From assembly GCA_018364155.1 (NCBI GenBank), contig JAGZMM010000001.1:186001-250000 (forward strand): DNA of 64,000 bases. The letters run 5' to 3'. This DNA is from Clostridiales bacterium (lineage in GTDB: Bacteria > Bacillota > Clostridia > Oscillospirales > Acutalibacteraceae). Below the pieces are notes generated by a model. That model worked only from the letters and a program-made list of their open reading frames with translations, was not told the origin of the DNA and ran no database searches. The position numbers and the translations under genes are program-made. This document shows positions 18,047-28,424 of the stretch, one piece after another (position 1 is the first letter of the stretch; every line of letters starts with the position of its first letter).

Positions 18047-18913
18047 ATGGCGGAATTTTTCAGCACCATTGCCAACAGCTTTGAGATCATGTTCAACACC
18101 GTGCATCTCAACGATTTGGCAGACATTGCGATCGTCGCCTTTATTATTTATAACGCCATCAAGCTCGTGCGCGAAACGAGAGCGGAGACGCTGGTAAAGG
18201 GCATTCTGATCCTGATCGTCATGGCGGCCCTGGCTAACTATTTTGATCTAAAAACCTTCAAGTACATTATGACCAATGTCTTTCAGATCGGGCTTTTGGC
18301 ACTGTTGATTGTGTTCCAGCCGGAGCTGCGGCGGGTGCTCGAGCAGATGGGGCGTACCCGCATCGGAAAGCTCAACATCCTGAGCTCCTCAGGAGAGGAC
18401 GATGCGGCGAACATCCGTCACGCCATCAAGGCGGTGTGTGATTCTTGTACCATCCTGCAACGCCAGCGGATGGGAGCACTTATTATTTTTGAACGGGAAA
18501 TCAAGCTTGGAGACATCATCAATTCCGGCACCATTGTGGATGCTTCACCGAGCCCGGAGCTTATCTGCAACGTCTTTTACAACAAGGCGCCGCTTCATGA
18601 CGGCGCCATGGTCATCCGGGACGGAAAGGTTTATGCAGCCGCCTGTATCCTGCCGCTGTCTCAAAACCGGGAAATCAGCACCGAGCTTGGCACCCGGCAT
18701 CGGGCGGCGCTTGGTATGAGTGAGAATTCCGATGCTATGGTTGTGGTGGTCTCGGAGGAGACGGGCTCCATTTCCGTGGCGGAAAAAGGCGTGCTGCGGC
18801 GCAGCATCAGCGTGGATACCCTCAAAGCGGTGCTGGACGCGGCGCTTTTGGATGAGAAAAACGCCGATGGCTCCAAGGACAAGCCATCCTTCTGGAAGGG
18901 GAGAAACAAATGA
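18047..18913 (+). CDS. cdaA: Diadenylate cyclase CdaA
   Basis: Membrane enzyme that makes the second messenger c-di-AMP from two ATP. Three N-terminal membrane helices (about 20-95) are followed by the DAC domain with DGA at Asp185 (PLHDGAMVI) and RHR in GTRHRAALG (215-219). The 288-residue length fits. Ribosome site AAGGGAAG precedes the ATG. It overlaps the YbbR gene by 4 nt, the usual cdaA-cdaR arrangement; glmM, the common third gene, is absent. Confidence 0.95.
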   Translation: MAEFFSTIANSFEIMFNTVHLNDLADIAIVAFIIYNAIKLVRETRAETLVKGILILIVMAALANYFDLKTFKYIMTNVFQIGLLALLIVFQPELRRVLEQMGRTRIGKLNILSSSGEDDAANIRHAIKAVCDSCTILQRQRMGALIIFEREIKLGDIINSGTIVDASPSPELICNVFYNKAPLHDGAMVIRDGKVYAAACILPLSQNREISTELGTRHRAALGMSENSDAMVVVVSEETGSISVAEKGVLRRSISVDTLKAVLDAALLDEKNADGSKDKPSFWKGRNK

Positions 18914-20256
18914 GCAGGGAAAAACAAAAAAAGGCGCCTCGCCCTCCCAAGGAAAAGAAGGTACGCAAGGAGTTTCATCTGCGGGACATTAAGATCGGCC
19001 GGCTTTTCTACGACAACCGGTTTGTCCTGATTTTTTCGATCGTCTGTGCCATCGGTCTGTGGTTTTTCATGGTGCTGGTGGTCTATCCGGAGGAAACGCG
19101 GACCTTCCGCAACGTCCCTGTAGATGTGGCGTTTACCGATTCCCAGGTCGAGCAAGGCTTCCGGGTTTCCCAGGACAATCCTCCGGTGATCGATGAAATT
19201 GTGGTCCAGGGCGGACGGTTCGACATTGCAAAGCTTTCGGTGGATGATATTCAGGTATCGGTGCGTCCCAGCGACGTCAGCAGCATTGAAAGCGAAGGGG
19301 AGCAGACCAAGCGGGTGCTGATTACCTATCCCGACGGCATTACTGAGGTACGAAAGTCCTCGGAAACCGTGACCTTCCAGGTGGAAATTCACATTACCCG
19401 AGAGTTTACGGTGGAAATCGACGACTCGAACATCACGGCAGCAGACGGGTACAAAAAGGAAAGCCCCGTTTCCGATTATCCACAGATTTCCGTAACCGGT
19501 TCCAGGCAATTGGTGGACCGCATCAAACGGGTAGTCGCCGTCACGCCGGAGCAGCCAGGCCCCATTTCCTCCGCCACCAAGGTGACGAGCGCCATTCAGC
19601 TTCTGGATGCCGATGGAAACCTGATTACCGGCGTGCAGCCCCAGTATACGGAAATGGACGTGACCATCGGGGTGCAGAAGATCAAAAAGGTGCCGTTGAC
19701 GGTGGAGTTTAAGAACGTGCCGGCGGATTATGAGAATAGTCCGCTCACATACACCATTTCCCCCGTTACGGAGATTGAGCTATATGGCCGGCCGGACGAC
19801 ATCGACAACTTAGAGAAGCTGGTGGTGGGAACCATTGACTTTAACGAAATCGGTGCCGGCTCCCAGTTTGACTTTGACATCGCCGCCGCTTTGGAAAAGC
19901 TGTCCGGCATTAAAAATAACAACTCCACCATTGTTTCGGTGACGGTGACCGTTGACGGCAGTAGTTTGACCTCACGCAGCTTTAACATCAGCCAGTTTGT
20001 GGTGCTCAATGCCCCTGACGGGATGACCATCACGCCCGATGAGCAGCAGCTTGCCAATGTGACGGTCGTGGGTCCCGCAAGCCTGCTGAATACGGCGGAG
20101 GAAGGGGACGTGGTTGCGGTCATTGACATGGGAGGAAAGCCCACCGCGGCAGGGAAAGCTACCACTCCGGTCAGTTGGATTCGGGTAAAGGGGAAGGATT
20201 CCTGCTGGATTCAGGGAGATGCAGCGGCCTATTCCGTGAGCATTACCGTGCAGTAA
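18910..20256 (+). CDS. cdaR: YbbR-domain protein CdaR, regulator of CdaA
   Basis: A 448-residue extracytoplasmic protein with one N-terminal helix (about 38-58, NRFVLIFSIVCAIGLWFFMV) after a very basic start (EKQKKAPRPPKEKK). Four YbbR-type beta domains follow, recognisable by recurring YPD, VTGS and VVGP turns. In other Firmicutes CdaR binds CdaA and tunes its activity. The start overlaps the cdaA stop (ATGA). A terminator follows at 20367. Confidence 0.87.
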   Translation: MSREKQKKAPRPPKEKKVRKEFHLRDIKIGRLFYDNRFVLIFSIVCAIGLWFFMVLVVYPEETRTFRNVPVDVAFTDSQVEQGFRVSQDNPPVIDEIVVQGGRFDIAKLSVDDIQVSVRPSDVSSIESEGEQTKRVLITYPDGITEVRKSSETVTFQVEIHITREFTVEIDDSNITAADGYKKESPVSDYPQISVTGSRQLVDRIKRVVAVTPEQPGPISSATKVTSAIQLLDADGNLITGVQPQYTEMDVTIGVQKIKKVPLTVEFKNVPADYENSPLTYTISPVTEIELYGRPDDIDNLEKLVVGTIDFNEIGAGSQFDFDIAAALEKLSGIKNNNSTIVSVTVTVDGSSLTSRSFNISQFVVLNAPDGMTITPDEQQLANVTVVGPASLLNTAEEGDVVAVIDMGGKPTAAGKATTPVSWIRVKGKDSCWIQGDAAAYSVSITVQ

Positions 20257-20366
20257 CTGCATGATACACAGCCGTTTCCTGCATATTTCTCTGTTTTGAG
20301 GGGAGTTTCCGCGGCGGTTTGATATTCAGAGAGCATTTTCTTTCAAAATACCAAAAATTCTTCCAC

Positions 20367-20402
20367 GGGCATGGGCACATTTGTAGCTCATGCCCTTTTT
20401 TT
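20367..20402 (+). terminator. Intrinsic terminator of cdaA-cdaR
   Basis: Stem GGGCATG/CATGCCC (20367-20373 and 20389-20395) followed by seven T. It lies 110 nt after cdaR and 31 nt before the -35 of the ilv leader promoter, so the ilv operon should be transcribed separately. Confidence 0.8.
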
Positions 20403-20432
20403 GGTTTTTGTAAAAAAATGCGGCCAAAGGGT

Positions 20433-20461
20433 TTGACAGGGGGAATAACCTGTGCTAAACT
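20433..20461 (+). promoter_or_regulatory. Strong promoter of the ilv leader and operon
   Basis: Consensus TTGACA (20433-20438), 17-nt spacer, TAAACT (20456-20461) with an extended -10 TG at 20453-20454. Transcription should begin near 20468, giving a leader of about 280 nt before ilvB. Confidence 0.8.
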
Positions 20462-20507
20462 AGCAGCAAATAAAGGGACTGGAAGGTCCGATTTGGAGAT
20501 TACAGTT

Positions 20508-20642
20508 ATGATGTGGACTTTGTTTGCAAATGTAAATATTGTAATTAGCATTATTTTCCTCGTACTCGTAGTACTGGTAGGAATTAATGCTTCTTTGCGT
20601 TTCACTGCAAACAAAAGACCGGTTCCCGTTCGCGCGGACTAG
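20508..20642 (+). CDS. Putative Ile/Val/Leu leader peptide of the ilv operon (44 residues)
   Basis: A small frame between the promoter and the terminator at 20667. GGAGA at 20495-20499 is 8 nt before the ATG. Of 44 residues, 18 are Ile, Val or Leu, mostly in the central run NIVISIIFLVLVVLVGI. Every Val in that run uses GTA (six) and every Ile uses ATT (five), while neighbouring genes use mixed codons. This fits a regulatory peptide whose translation senses charged branched-chain tRNAs. The same run could be a membrane helix, so a small membrane protein is the alternative. It has no match I recognise. Confidence 0.65.
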   Translation: MMWTLFANVNIVISIIFLVLVVLVGINASLRFTANKRPVPVRAD

Positions 20643-20699
20643 GACGCGTATTGGAATGGCTACAGGCCCCGCAGTGAAATTTTCACTGCGGGGTTTTTT
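20600..20699 (+). promoter_or_regulatory. Candidate transcription attenuator controlling ilvBNCD
   Basis: Three elements can form alternative pairs. TTTCACTGC (20600-20608), inside the leader frame, is complementary over 9 nt to GCAGTGAAA (20671-20679), the 5' arm of the terminator; that pairing would prevent termination. GCAAACAAAAG (20607-20617) can pair with CTTTGTTTGC (20518-20527) at the beginning of the frame, a protector stem. A ribosome stalled on the Ile/Val/Leu codons would block the protector stem and free the antiterminator. The logic matches classical amino acid attenuation and is inferred from sequence. Confidence 0.6.
20667..20699 (+). terminator. Leader terminator upstream of ilvB
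   Basis: A very strong hairpin: CCCCGCAGTGAAA (20667-20679) and its complement at 20681-20693, then six T. It begins 25 nt after the leader stop codon and lies 54 nt before ilvB, so it would block ilv transcription unless overridden. Confidence 0.9.
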
Positions 20700-20752
20700 C
20701 GTAGATATAAGAAAAACTCGCAAGCGATCAATGAAATGGTAAGGGAATGATG

Positions 20753-22417
20753 ATGATGAAAATGCCGGGCGCGCAGATAATCGTGGAAACGCTGATCAGT
20801 CAGGGGGTAACCACGGTATTTGGATATCCGGGAGGCCAGGTTCTCAACATTTACGACGAGCTTTATAAGGCAAGCGACCGAATCCGGCACGTCATTACCG
20901 CCCACGAGCAGGGCGCGGCCCACGCGGCGGACGGATACGCCCGTTCCACAGGCAAGGTTGGTGTGGTCATCGCCACCTCTGGGCCGGGTGCGTCTAACTT
21001 AGTTACCGGTATCGCTACCGCGTATCTCGACTCCACTCCCATGGTCGCCATTACCGGAAATGTCCCCCTGCCTCTCATCGGACGGGACAGCTTCCAGGAG
21101 GTGGACATTGCCGGCATCACCATGCCGATTACCAAGCACAATTACATTGTCAAAGATGTAAAGGTTTTGGAGGACACCATCCGCGAGGCCTTCCAGATTG
21201 CAAAGTCCGGGCGGCCGGGTCCGGTGCTCATTGACGTGCCAAAGGACGTGCAGATCGCTCTTTGCGACTATGTGCAGGGAGGAGAGGTTGCGCCGGATCC
21301 CTTCCAAAGCCCCACACAGGAGGAATTGGTGCAGGCTGCGAAGATGGTTGCCGAGTCCAAACGACCCTTCCTCTACAGCGGCGGCGGTATCGTCAGTGCC
21401 GATGCGTCCAAGGAGCTTCTTTCCTTTGCTGACCGGATTGATGCTCCCATCGGTACAAGTATGATGGGGCTTTCTGCCGTTGCGAGCAGTTATCCTGGTT
21501 TTCTGGGGATGACGGGAATGCACGGCAGATACGCGGCCTCGAAGGCCATGGCGGAAGCGGATTTGATCATTGCGGTGGGCACTCGGTTCAGCGACCGGGC
21601 TACCGGAAACAAGGATGAATTCGCAAAGAAAGCCCAGGTTCTTCATATTGACATTGATCCGGCCGAAATCGGCAAGAACATCCCGGCCCAAAAATCCCTC
21701 ATCGGCAACATTAAAGATATCCTGGCTCGGCTGTGCGCCCTCCTTTCTCCGCAAACCCACGAAGAGTGGAAGGCGCAGGTGGAAACCATGCGGGCTTACG
21801 AGAAGGAAAACCAGGAAGTCTTTTTGGGGCTGAGCCCTCAGTACGTCATTCAGGCAGCTAATCGGATTCTGGGAGATGACATCTTAGTAGCTACCGATGT
21901 GGGCCAGCACCAGATGTGGACCGCCCAGTACTACCCCTTTTCAAAGCCTCGTTCCTTCATTACCTCCGGAGGTCTTGGAACGATGGGCTTCGGTATGGGT
22001 GCCGCCATCGGTTCCTGTATAGCCAACGGGGAGAAACGCACCGTCCTCTTCACCGGCGATGGCAGCTTTCATATGAACTTAAACGAAATGTCCACCGCTG
22101 TAGCCAACCGGTTGCCTCTGGTGATCGTAGTGATGAACAACGGCGTGCTGGGTATGGTCCGTCAATGGCAGACCCTGTTCTACGGCCAGCGGTATTCGAA
22201 CACCACTTTGGACCCACAGACCGATTTTGTCAAGTTAGCCGAGGCCTTCGGCGCCAAGGGAATTCGGGTGACGAATCAGGCGCAAGTGGATGCCGCCTAT
22301 CGCGAGGCGATGGAAACCCGGGGCCCGGTGCTTATCGACTGCATCATTCATCCGGACGAAAAGGTGCTTCCGATGATTCCGCCCGGCGGCACCATCGACG
22401 ACATTATGCTCAAATAA
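20753..22417 (+). CDS. ilvB: Acetolactate synthase, large (catalytic) subunit
   Basis: ThDP- and FAD-dependent enzyme that condenses pyruvate with pyruvate or 2-ketobutyrate, the first common step to Val, Leu and Ile. About 554 residues. The N-terminal ThDP (PYR) domain holds the catalytic Glu in ITAHEQGAAHAADGYAR. The C-terminal ThDP motif is GDGSFHMNLNEMSTAVANRLPLVIVVMNN. Several ATGs run in tandem (20747, 20750, 20753, 20756); AAGGG at 20741-20745 favours 20753. The small subunit gene follows after 60 nt. Confidence 0.95.
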   Translation: MMKMPGAQIIVETLISQGVTTVFGYPGGQVLNIYDELYKASDRIRHVITAHEQGAAHAADGYARSTGKVGVVIATSGPGASNLVTGIATAYLDSTPMVAITGNVPLPLIGRDSFQEVDIAGITMPITKHNYIVKDVKVLEDTIREAFQIAKSGRPGPVLIDVPKDVQIALCDYVQGGEVAPDPFQSPTQEELVQAAKMVAESKRPFLYSGGGIVSADASKELLSFADRIDAPIGTSMMGLSAVASSYPGFLGMTGMHGRYAASKAMAEADLIIAVGTRFSDRATGNKDEFAKKAQVLHIDIDPAEIGKNIPAQKSLIGNIKDILARLCALLSPQTHEEWKAQVETMRAYEKENQEVFLGLSPQYVIQAANRILGDDILVATDVGQHQMWTAQYYPFSKPRSFITSGGLGTMGFGMGAAIGSCIANGEKRTVLFTGDGSFHMNLNEMSTAVANRLPLVIVVMNNGVLGMVRQWQTLFYGQRYSNTTLDPQTDFVKLAEAFGAKGIRVTNQAQVDAAYREAMETRGPVLIDCIIHPDEKVLPMIPPGGTIDDIMLK

Positions 22418-22477
22418 CCGGTCCGGTGCGGCAGAAGACACACAAACCTTTACTTTTAAAGGAAAGAGGGAAAGACA

Positions 22478-22984
22478 ATGGAACAAGAACAGTTTGTCTT
22501 GAGCGTCATCGTGCAAAACCGGTTCGGCGTACTTACGCGGGTATCGGGACTCTTTTCCCGGCGGGGATTCAATATTGATTCCCTTACCGTGGGAGAGACG
22601 GAAAACCCGGCGTTTTCCCGCATGACGATTATGGCAACCGGTGACGACTACATCAAGGACCAAATCGTCAAGCAGCTGGGAAAGCTTCACGAAGTCCGAA
22701 AAATTCAGCTCATGGAACCGGAAAACACGGTGACTCGAGAGCTGATGCTCATTAAGGTGGACGCTAGGAACGGACACCGGGCGGAAATCATGGAGGCGGT
22801 TCACGTCTTCCGCGCCAAGGCGGTGGATTTTACGCCAAAATCCATCGGTATTGAGATTACCGGCGAGGCTTCCAAGCTCAACGCGTTTATTGAATACGTC
22901 CGGCCTTTCGGCATCATCGAAATGTGCCGTACCGGCGTAACGGCCATCGGGCGGGGTACCTCCTGTCTGGCAACCGGGGAATGA
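22478..22984 (+). CDS. ilvN: Acetolactate synthase, small (regulatory) subunit
   Basis: A 168-residue regulatory subunit that raises IlvB activity and confers feedback inhibition, usually by valine. The N-terminal ACT domain is typical (LSVIVQNRFGVLTRVSGLF, RGFNIDSLTVGETE). The C-terminal domain has the usual ending GITGEASKLNAFIEYVRPFGI-like stretch, followed by MCRTGVTAIGRG. Length matches IlvH/IlvN of Firmicutes. The start has AAAGAGGGAAAG upstream. Confidence 0.94.
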   Translation: MEQEQFVLSVIVQNRFGVLTRVSGLFSRRGFNIDSLTVGETENPAFSRMTIMATGDDYIKDQIVKQLGKLHEVRKIQLMEPENTVTRELMLIKVDARNGHRAEIMEAVHVFRAKAVDFTPKSIGIEITGEASKLNAFIEYVRPFGIIEMCRTGVTAIGRGTSCLATGE

Positions 22985-23014
22985 TACCATATTGGGTTCG
23001 CAAAGGTTTTTTAA

Positions 23015-24037
<1,023 letters not shown>

Positions 24038-24054
24038 ACGTTTGGCTCTTTTGC

Positions 24055-24129
24055 TGCGCCTGGGGTAAAATCGCCCCAGGCGCAATGCCTATCGTTCCCA
24101 GGGAGGTTCTTCGCGAACCTGGGTTTTTT
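24055..24129 (+). terminator. Two hairpins between ilvC and ilvD, the second with a U tract
   Basis: First stem: TGCGCCTGGGG (24055-24065) with its complement at 24074-24084. Second: an imperfect stem from CCCAGGGAGGTTC to GAACCTGGG (24097-24123), then six T (24124-24129). The second looks like an intrinsic terminator 51 nt before ilvD, so ilvD may be expressed at a lower level or under separate control. Confidence 0.6.
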
Positions 24130-24180
24130 CCATCATGAAATCTCTGCCGGTGCGAAGCGGCGAAACGGAGTGAAGTTTCC

Positions 24181-25848
24181 ATGATTAGCGACCAAATCAA
24201 GAAGGGCCCCGAGCGCGCGCCGCACCGATCCCTTCTCAAAGCCATCGGCTATACCGACAGCCAAATCAAAAAGCCGCTTATCGGCGTGGTCAATTCCTTC
24301 AACGAGATCGTACCCGGCCATGTTCATCTGCAACAGATTTCCCGGGCAGTCAAGGACGGAATTCTGGCAGCGGGGGGCACGCCGGTGGAGTTTAATACCA
24401 TCGCCGTGTGTGACGGTATTTCTATGGGACATACGGGAATGAAGTATTCCCTGGCGTCCCGGGAGCTGATCGCCGACAGCGTAGAATGTATGGCCCGTGC
24501 TCACTGCTTTGACGGCCTGGTGTTTCTCCCTAGCTGCGATAAAATCGTTCCCGGTATGCTGATGGCAGCGGCTCGCCTCAATTTGCCCTCCATTTTTATT
24601 TCCGGAGGCCCCATGCTTTCTTTGACTTCCGACGAAGGAAAGGCCATGGACCTAAACAGCGTCTTTGAAGCGGTCGGCGCTTATATGGCGGGCAATATGG
24701 ACGAAGACCGGCTTTCTTATTTCGAAGACAACGCTTGCCCCGGCTGCGGCTCCTGTTCGGGTATGTTCACCGCCAACTCCATGAACTGCCTGTGTGAAGC
24801 GCTGGGCATCGCCCTTTCGGGCAACGGCACCATCCCTGCCGTTTACGCCCATCGGCTGCGCCAGGCAAAGGCCACCGGAGAACGGATTCTTTCCCTGGTG
24901 AATGAGAACATTACCGCCCTGGACATTCTCAACGAAAAAGCGTTTCACAATGCGTTTACGGTGGATATGGCCTTAGGTTGCTCCACCAATTCTATGCTTC
25001 ATTTGGCTGCAATTGCCAATGAGGCAGGGGTACCCTTCGATCTTAAGAAGGTAAACGAAATCAGTGCAAAAACGCCCAATCTCTGTCATCTGGCGCCGGC
25101 AGGGCACCATCATATGCAGGATTTGTACCAAGCCGGTGGGGTGTATGCGGTGATGAGCGAGCTCAATAAGAAGGGGTTAATCGAACTGGACGCGAACACC
25201 ATTTACGGGGTGACTATGGGCGAGGCAATAAAAGGAGCAAAGGTTCTCAATCCAAACGTAATCCGGCCGGTTCAGACGCCTTATTCCGAAACGGGAGGGA
25301 TTGCAGTGCTCTTCGGCTCCATCGCGCCAAGTGGAGCGGTGGTCAAACGAAGCGCGGTAGCCAAAGAGATGCTTGTTCATAAGGGTCCCGCCCGGGTATT
25401 TGACAGCGAGGAGGAAGCCATCGCTGCCATTTATGCAGGGAAGATCAAAGCGGGCGACGTGGTGGTCATCCGGTACGAAGGTCCCTCCGGCGGTCCCGGA
25501 ATGCGGGAAATGCTGTCGCCTACTTCGGCGATTGCAGGGATGGGGCTCGATAAGCAGGTGGCCCTCATTACCGACGGACGTTTCTCTGGCGCCACCAGAG
25601 GAGCCGCCATTGGCCATATCTCTCCGGAAGCCGCCCGTGGCGGCCCCATTGCCTACATCAAGGAAGGGGATATGGTTTCCATTGACATTCCCCATTATCG
25701 CATCGACCTTGAAGTCTCCGAAGAGGAGATGGCAAAACGTACAAAGAATATGCAGATTAAGCCTCCCAGAGAGGTTACCGGTTACATCAAGCGGTACGCC
25801 GGCATGGTGTCCTCTGCGGACAAAGGCGCGGTGTTGCAGAGTAAATAA
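24181..25848 (+). CDS. ilvD: Dihydroxy-acid dehydratase
   Basis: Fe-S enzyme that dehydrates the dihydroxy acids to 2-keto acids, the third shared step of Val and Ile synthesis. 555 residues, normal length. Cluster cysteines are visible in [11 protein letters not shown] and [18 protein letters not shown]; later motifs are [22 protein letters not shown] and [16 protein letters not shown] lies 13 nt before the ATG. It ends the ilvB-N-C-D group; no leu genes or ilvE are in the window, so the last transamination is encoded elsewhere. Confidence 0.96.
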   Translation: MISDQIKKGPERAPHRSLLKAIGYTDSQIKKPLIGVVNSFNEIVPGHVHLQQISRAVKDGILAAGGTPVEFNTIAVCDGISMGHTGMKYSLASRELIADSVECMARAHCFDGLVFLPSCDKIVPGMLMAAARLNLPSIFISGGPMLSLTSDEGKAMDLNSVFEAVGAYMAGNMDEDRLSYFEDNACPGCGSCSGMFTANSMNCLCEALGIALSGNGTIPAVYAHRLRQAKATGERILSLVNENITALDILNEKAFHNAFTVDMALGCSTNSMLHLAAIANEAGVPFDLKKVNEISAKTPNLCHLAPAGHHHMQDLYQAGGVYAVMSELNKKGLIELDANTIYGVTMGEAIKGAKVLNPNVIRPVQTPYSETGGIAVLFGSIAPSGAVVKRSAVAKEMLVHKGPARVFDSEEEAIAAIYAGKIKAGDVVVIRYEGPSGGPGMREMLSPTSAIAGMGLDKQVALITDGRFSGATRGAAIGHISPEAARGGPIAYIKEGDMVSIDIPHYRIDLEVSEEEMAKRTKNMQIKPPREVTGYIKRYAGMVSSADKGAVLQSK

Positions 25849-25892
25849 AAAGAGCTCCTGGTCACGTTTCATCATGACCAGGAGCTCTTTTT
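25847..25892. terminator. Bidirectional terminator between ilvD and the facing gene
   Basis: An 18-bp perfect inverted repeat (25847-25864 and 25875-25892) with a 10-nt loop. The outer ends are A5 and T5. Its 5' arm begins at the ilvD stop codon, and it sits between convergent genes. Confidence 0.88.
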
Positions 25893-25911
25893 ATTTAGAT
25901 TAGTAGTGTTA

Positions 25912-26541
25912 TCACCAGTCGCCGCGTTCCTTTTTGGCATAAGCATAGCTGTAAAACCGCGGAGTTTTGTTCACAATGTCCTCTTCGCAAACACCTCTCC
26001 ACAAAATCAGATCTCGGTGAAATGCATCGCAGCCGTTTTCCATGCAGAGATACTCCGATTTTAGCTCCATCTGAACCACCGCATCCTCCCGGCAGTCGCA
26101 GGAAAGCTTTGACCGGATGGATTGGGCAGAAACCCGGTAAGCAAAAAAGGAAAGGCCCAATTCTTCGGCTGGATATTTACGCGCTTGCTCAAACGAGGTA
26201 TCCTCTTTAAAATAGCGCCGTAGCTCCCGACGACTGGGATGAGCGGAAAGGGGAGGGGGAAGAGTCAAAAGATGAGGATAGTGGTTTCGGATGACATTGA
26301 CTTTCAGCATCAAAAGCTGCCCGGCGGAGAGGGGGCATTGGACTGCATGGTATTCGTTTTTGAGATAGGCGATCAGGTCAGACAAGGAGCGCAGGTTCGC
26401 AGTGGCATTCTCTGCTGCTTGCTGCAAAAAGGCTTCCGTTTCTCGCTCGTTTTTGCACAGATTGATCGCAGTAGGGCCGTCTGCCCCGCCGACTATCCCA
26501 ATGGAACCCGCCGATTTTCCAAATAGCCTTTTTATGAACAT
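25912..26541 (-). CDS. Protein of unknown function with an N-terminal GGADGPT motif
   Basis: A 209-residue soluble protein. The first 27 residues contain GSIGIVGGADGPTAI, close to a conserved segment of the beta subunit of sodium-pumping decarboxylases (OadB type), but no membrane helix follows. The rest is unlike that family: it is helical, with ELRRYFKEDTSFEQA, and has seven Cys in the second half, several in pairs (CDC, CMENGC). I do not recognise it. AAAGGAGG is placed well before the ATG, and the gene is bounded by terminators on both sides, so it is probably expressed alone. Confidence 0.65.
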   Translation of the reverse strand: MFIKRLFGKSAGSIGIVGGADGPTAINLCKNERETEAFLQQAAENATANLRSLSDLIAYLKNEYHAVQCPLSAGQLLMLKVNVIRNHYPHLLTLPPPLSAHPSRRELRRYFKEDTSFEQARKYPAEELGLSFFAYRVSAQSIRSKLSCDCREDAVVQMELKSEYLCMENGCDAFHRDLILWRGVCEEDIVNKTPRFYSYAYAKKERGDW

Positions 26542-26601
26542 AACGGATCGCCTCCTTTTTCTATCTTACCGGAAGTTGGCCAAAAAACAACACGACAAAA
26601 G

Positions 26602-26638
26602 AAAAAGGCAGGCTTGCCTAAAGCAAACCTGCCTTTTC
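26602..26638. terminator. Terminator of gdhA, probably bidirectional
   Basis: Stem AAAAAGGCAGG...CCTGCCTTTT with an inner TTGC/GCAA extension and one mismatch. On the minus strand the stem ends in five T, 13 nt after the gdhA stop codon. Confidence 0.8.
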
Positions 26639-26650
26639 TATGCAATTTCC

Positions 26651-27997
<1,347 letters not shown>

Positions 27998-28016
27998 TTA
28001 GAATATGAATAGACAT

Positions 28017-28055
28017 AAAAAAAGGGCGCAGTTCTCCCTTTTATTGGGAGGCGCC
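28017..28055 (-). terminator. Terminator inside the gdhA leader, candidate attenuator
   Basis: On the minus strand a two-part stem (GGCGC/GCGCC and CTCCC/GGGAG, with a 4-nt bulge) is followed by seven T, about 35 nt before the gdhA start. The predicted transcription start is just upstream, so the whole leader is little more than this hairpin. No known riboswitch was recognised. Confidence 0.6.
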
Positions 28056-28070
28056 ATTGCCTTTACCTAT

Positions 28071-28099
28071 ATACTACACGGTTTTCCGCTATATTTCAA
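28071..28099 (-). promoter_or_regulatory. Promoter of gdhA
   Basis: Minus strand TTGAAA (28099-28094), 17-nt spacer, TAGTAT (28076-28071). It would place the transcript start about 10 nt before the leader hairpin. Confidence 0.65.
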
Positions 28100-28139
28100 G
28101 AGGAAATTGCAGAAAATGAAAAAAATATAAGAACGTCGA

Positions 28140-28168
28140 TTGTAATCCGGCCCCAATCCAGGTATAAT
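28140..28168 (+). promoter_or_regulatory. Promoter of the 59-residue membrane protein gene
   Basis: TTGTAA (28140-28145), 17-nt spacer and TATAAT (28163-28168), 32 nt before the ATG. It is divergent from the gdhA promoter. Confidence 0.7.
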
Positions 28169-28200
28169 AACACCAAAGGAAAACGAAGAGGGGGAGACAG

Positions 28201-28380
28201 ATGCCGGAAGAAAAAGAGCTTCAGAATACGCCAAAGGCTCAACTGGAAGAATCGCCCAAGCAGACGGGGATTGGGGCGACCATCGGAAAGGTTCTGTTTG
28301 TGGTAGTGTTGCTGGCGATCATTACTGCAGTCGTAATTTTTTCCGACAGCATCATCAACTGGATAGTCGAATTGTTTTAA
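28201..28380 (+). CDS. Small membrane protein, 59 residues, unknown function
   Basis: A charged, polar N-terminal half (MPEEKELQNTPKAQLEE) is followed by one membrane helix at about residues 29-49 (GKVLFVVVLLAIITAVVIF) and a short tail ending in NWIVELF. It has a consensus promoter, a good Shine-Dalgarno (GAGGGGGAG, 28188-28196) and its own terminator, so it is very likely a real single-gene unit. Its predicted topology is N-in. No family was recognised. It lies between gdhA and a tyrosine recombinase gene. Confidence 0.7.
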   Translation: MPEEKELQNTPKAQLEESPKQTGIGATIGKVLFVVVLLAIITAVVIFSDSIINWIVELF

Positions 28381-28424
28381 AGAAAAAGAACCGGAATGGA
28401 ATTTCTCATTCCGGTTCTTTTTCT
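28381..28424. terminator. Bidirectional terminator overlapping the recombinase stop codon
   Basis: An 18-bp perfect inverted repeat (28381-28398 and 28407-28424) with an 8-nt loop; the outer parts are A- and T-rich. It starts right after the small membrane protein and its right arm encodes the last codons of the recombinase (EKEPE). Confidence 0.85.

Noticed and set aside
20462..20746. T-box riboswitch upstream of ilvB, expected in Firmicutes.
   Set aside because: No TGGNACC T-box sequence or stem I motif is present; the terminator pairs instead with the leader frame.
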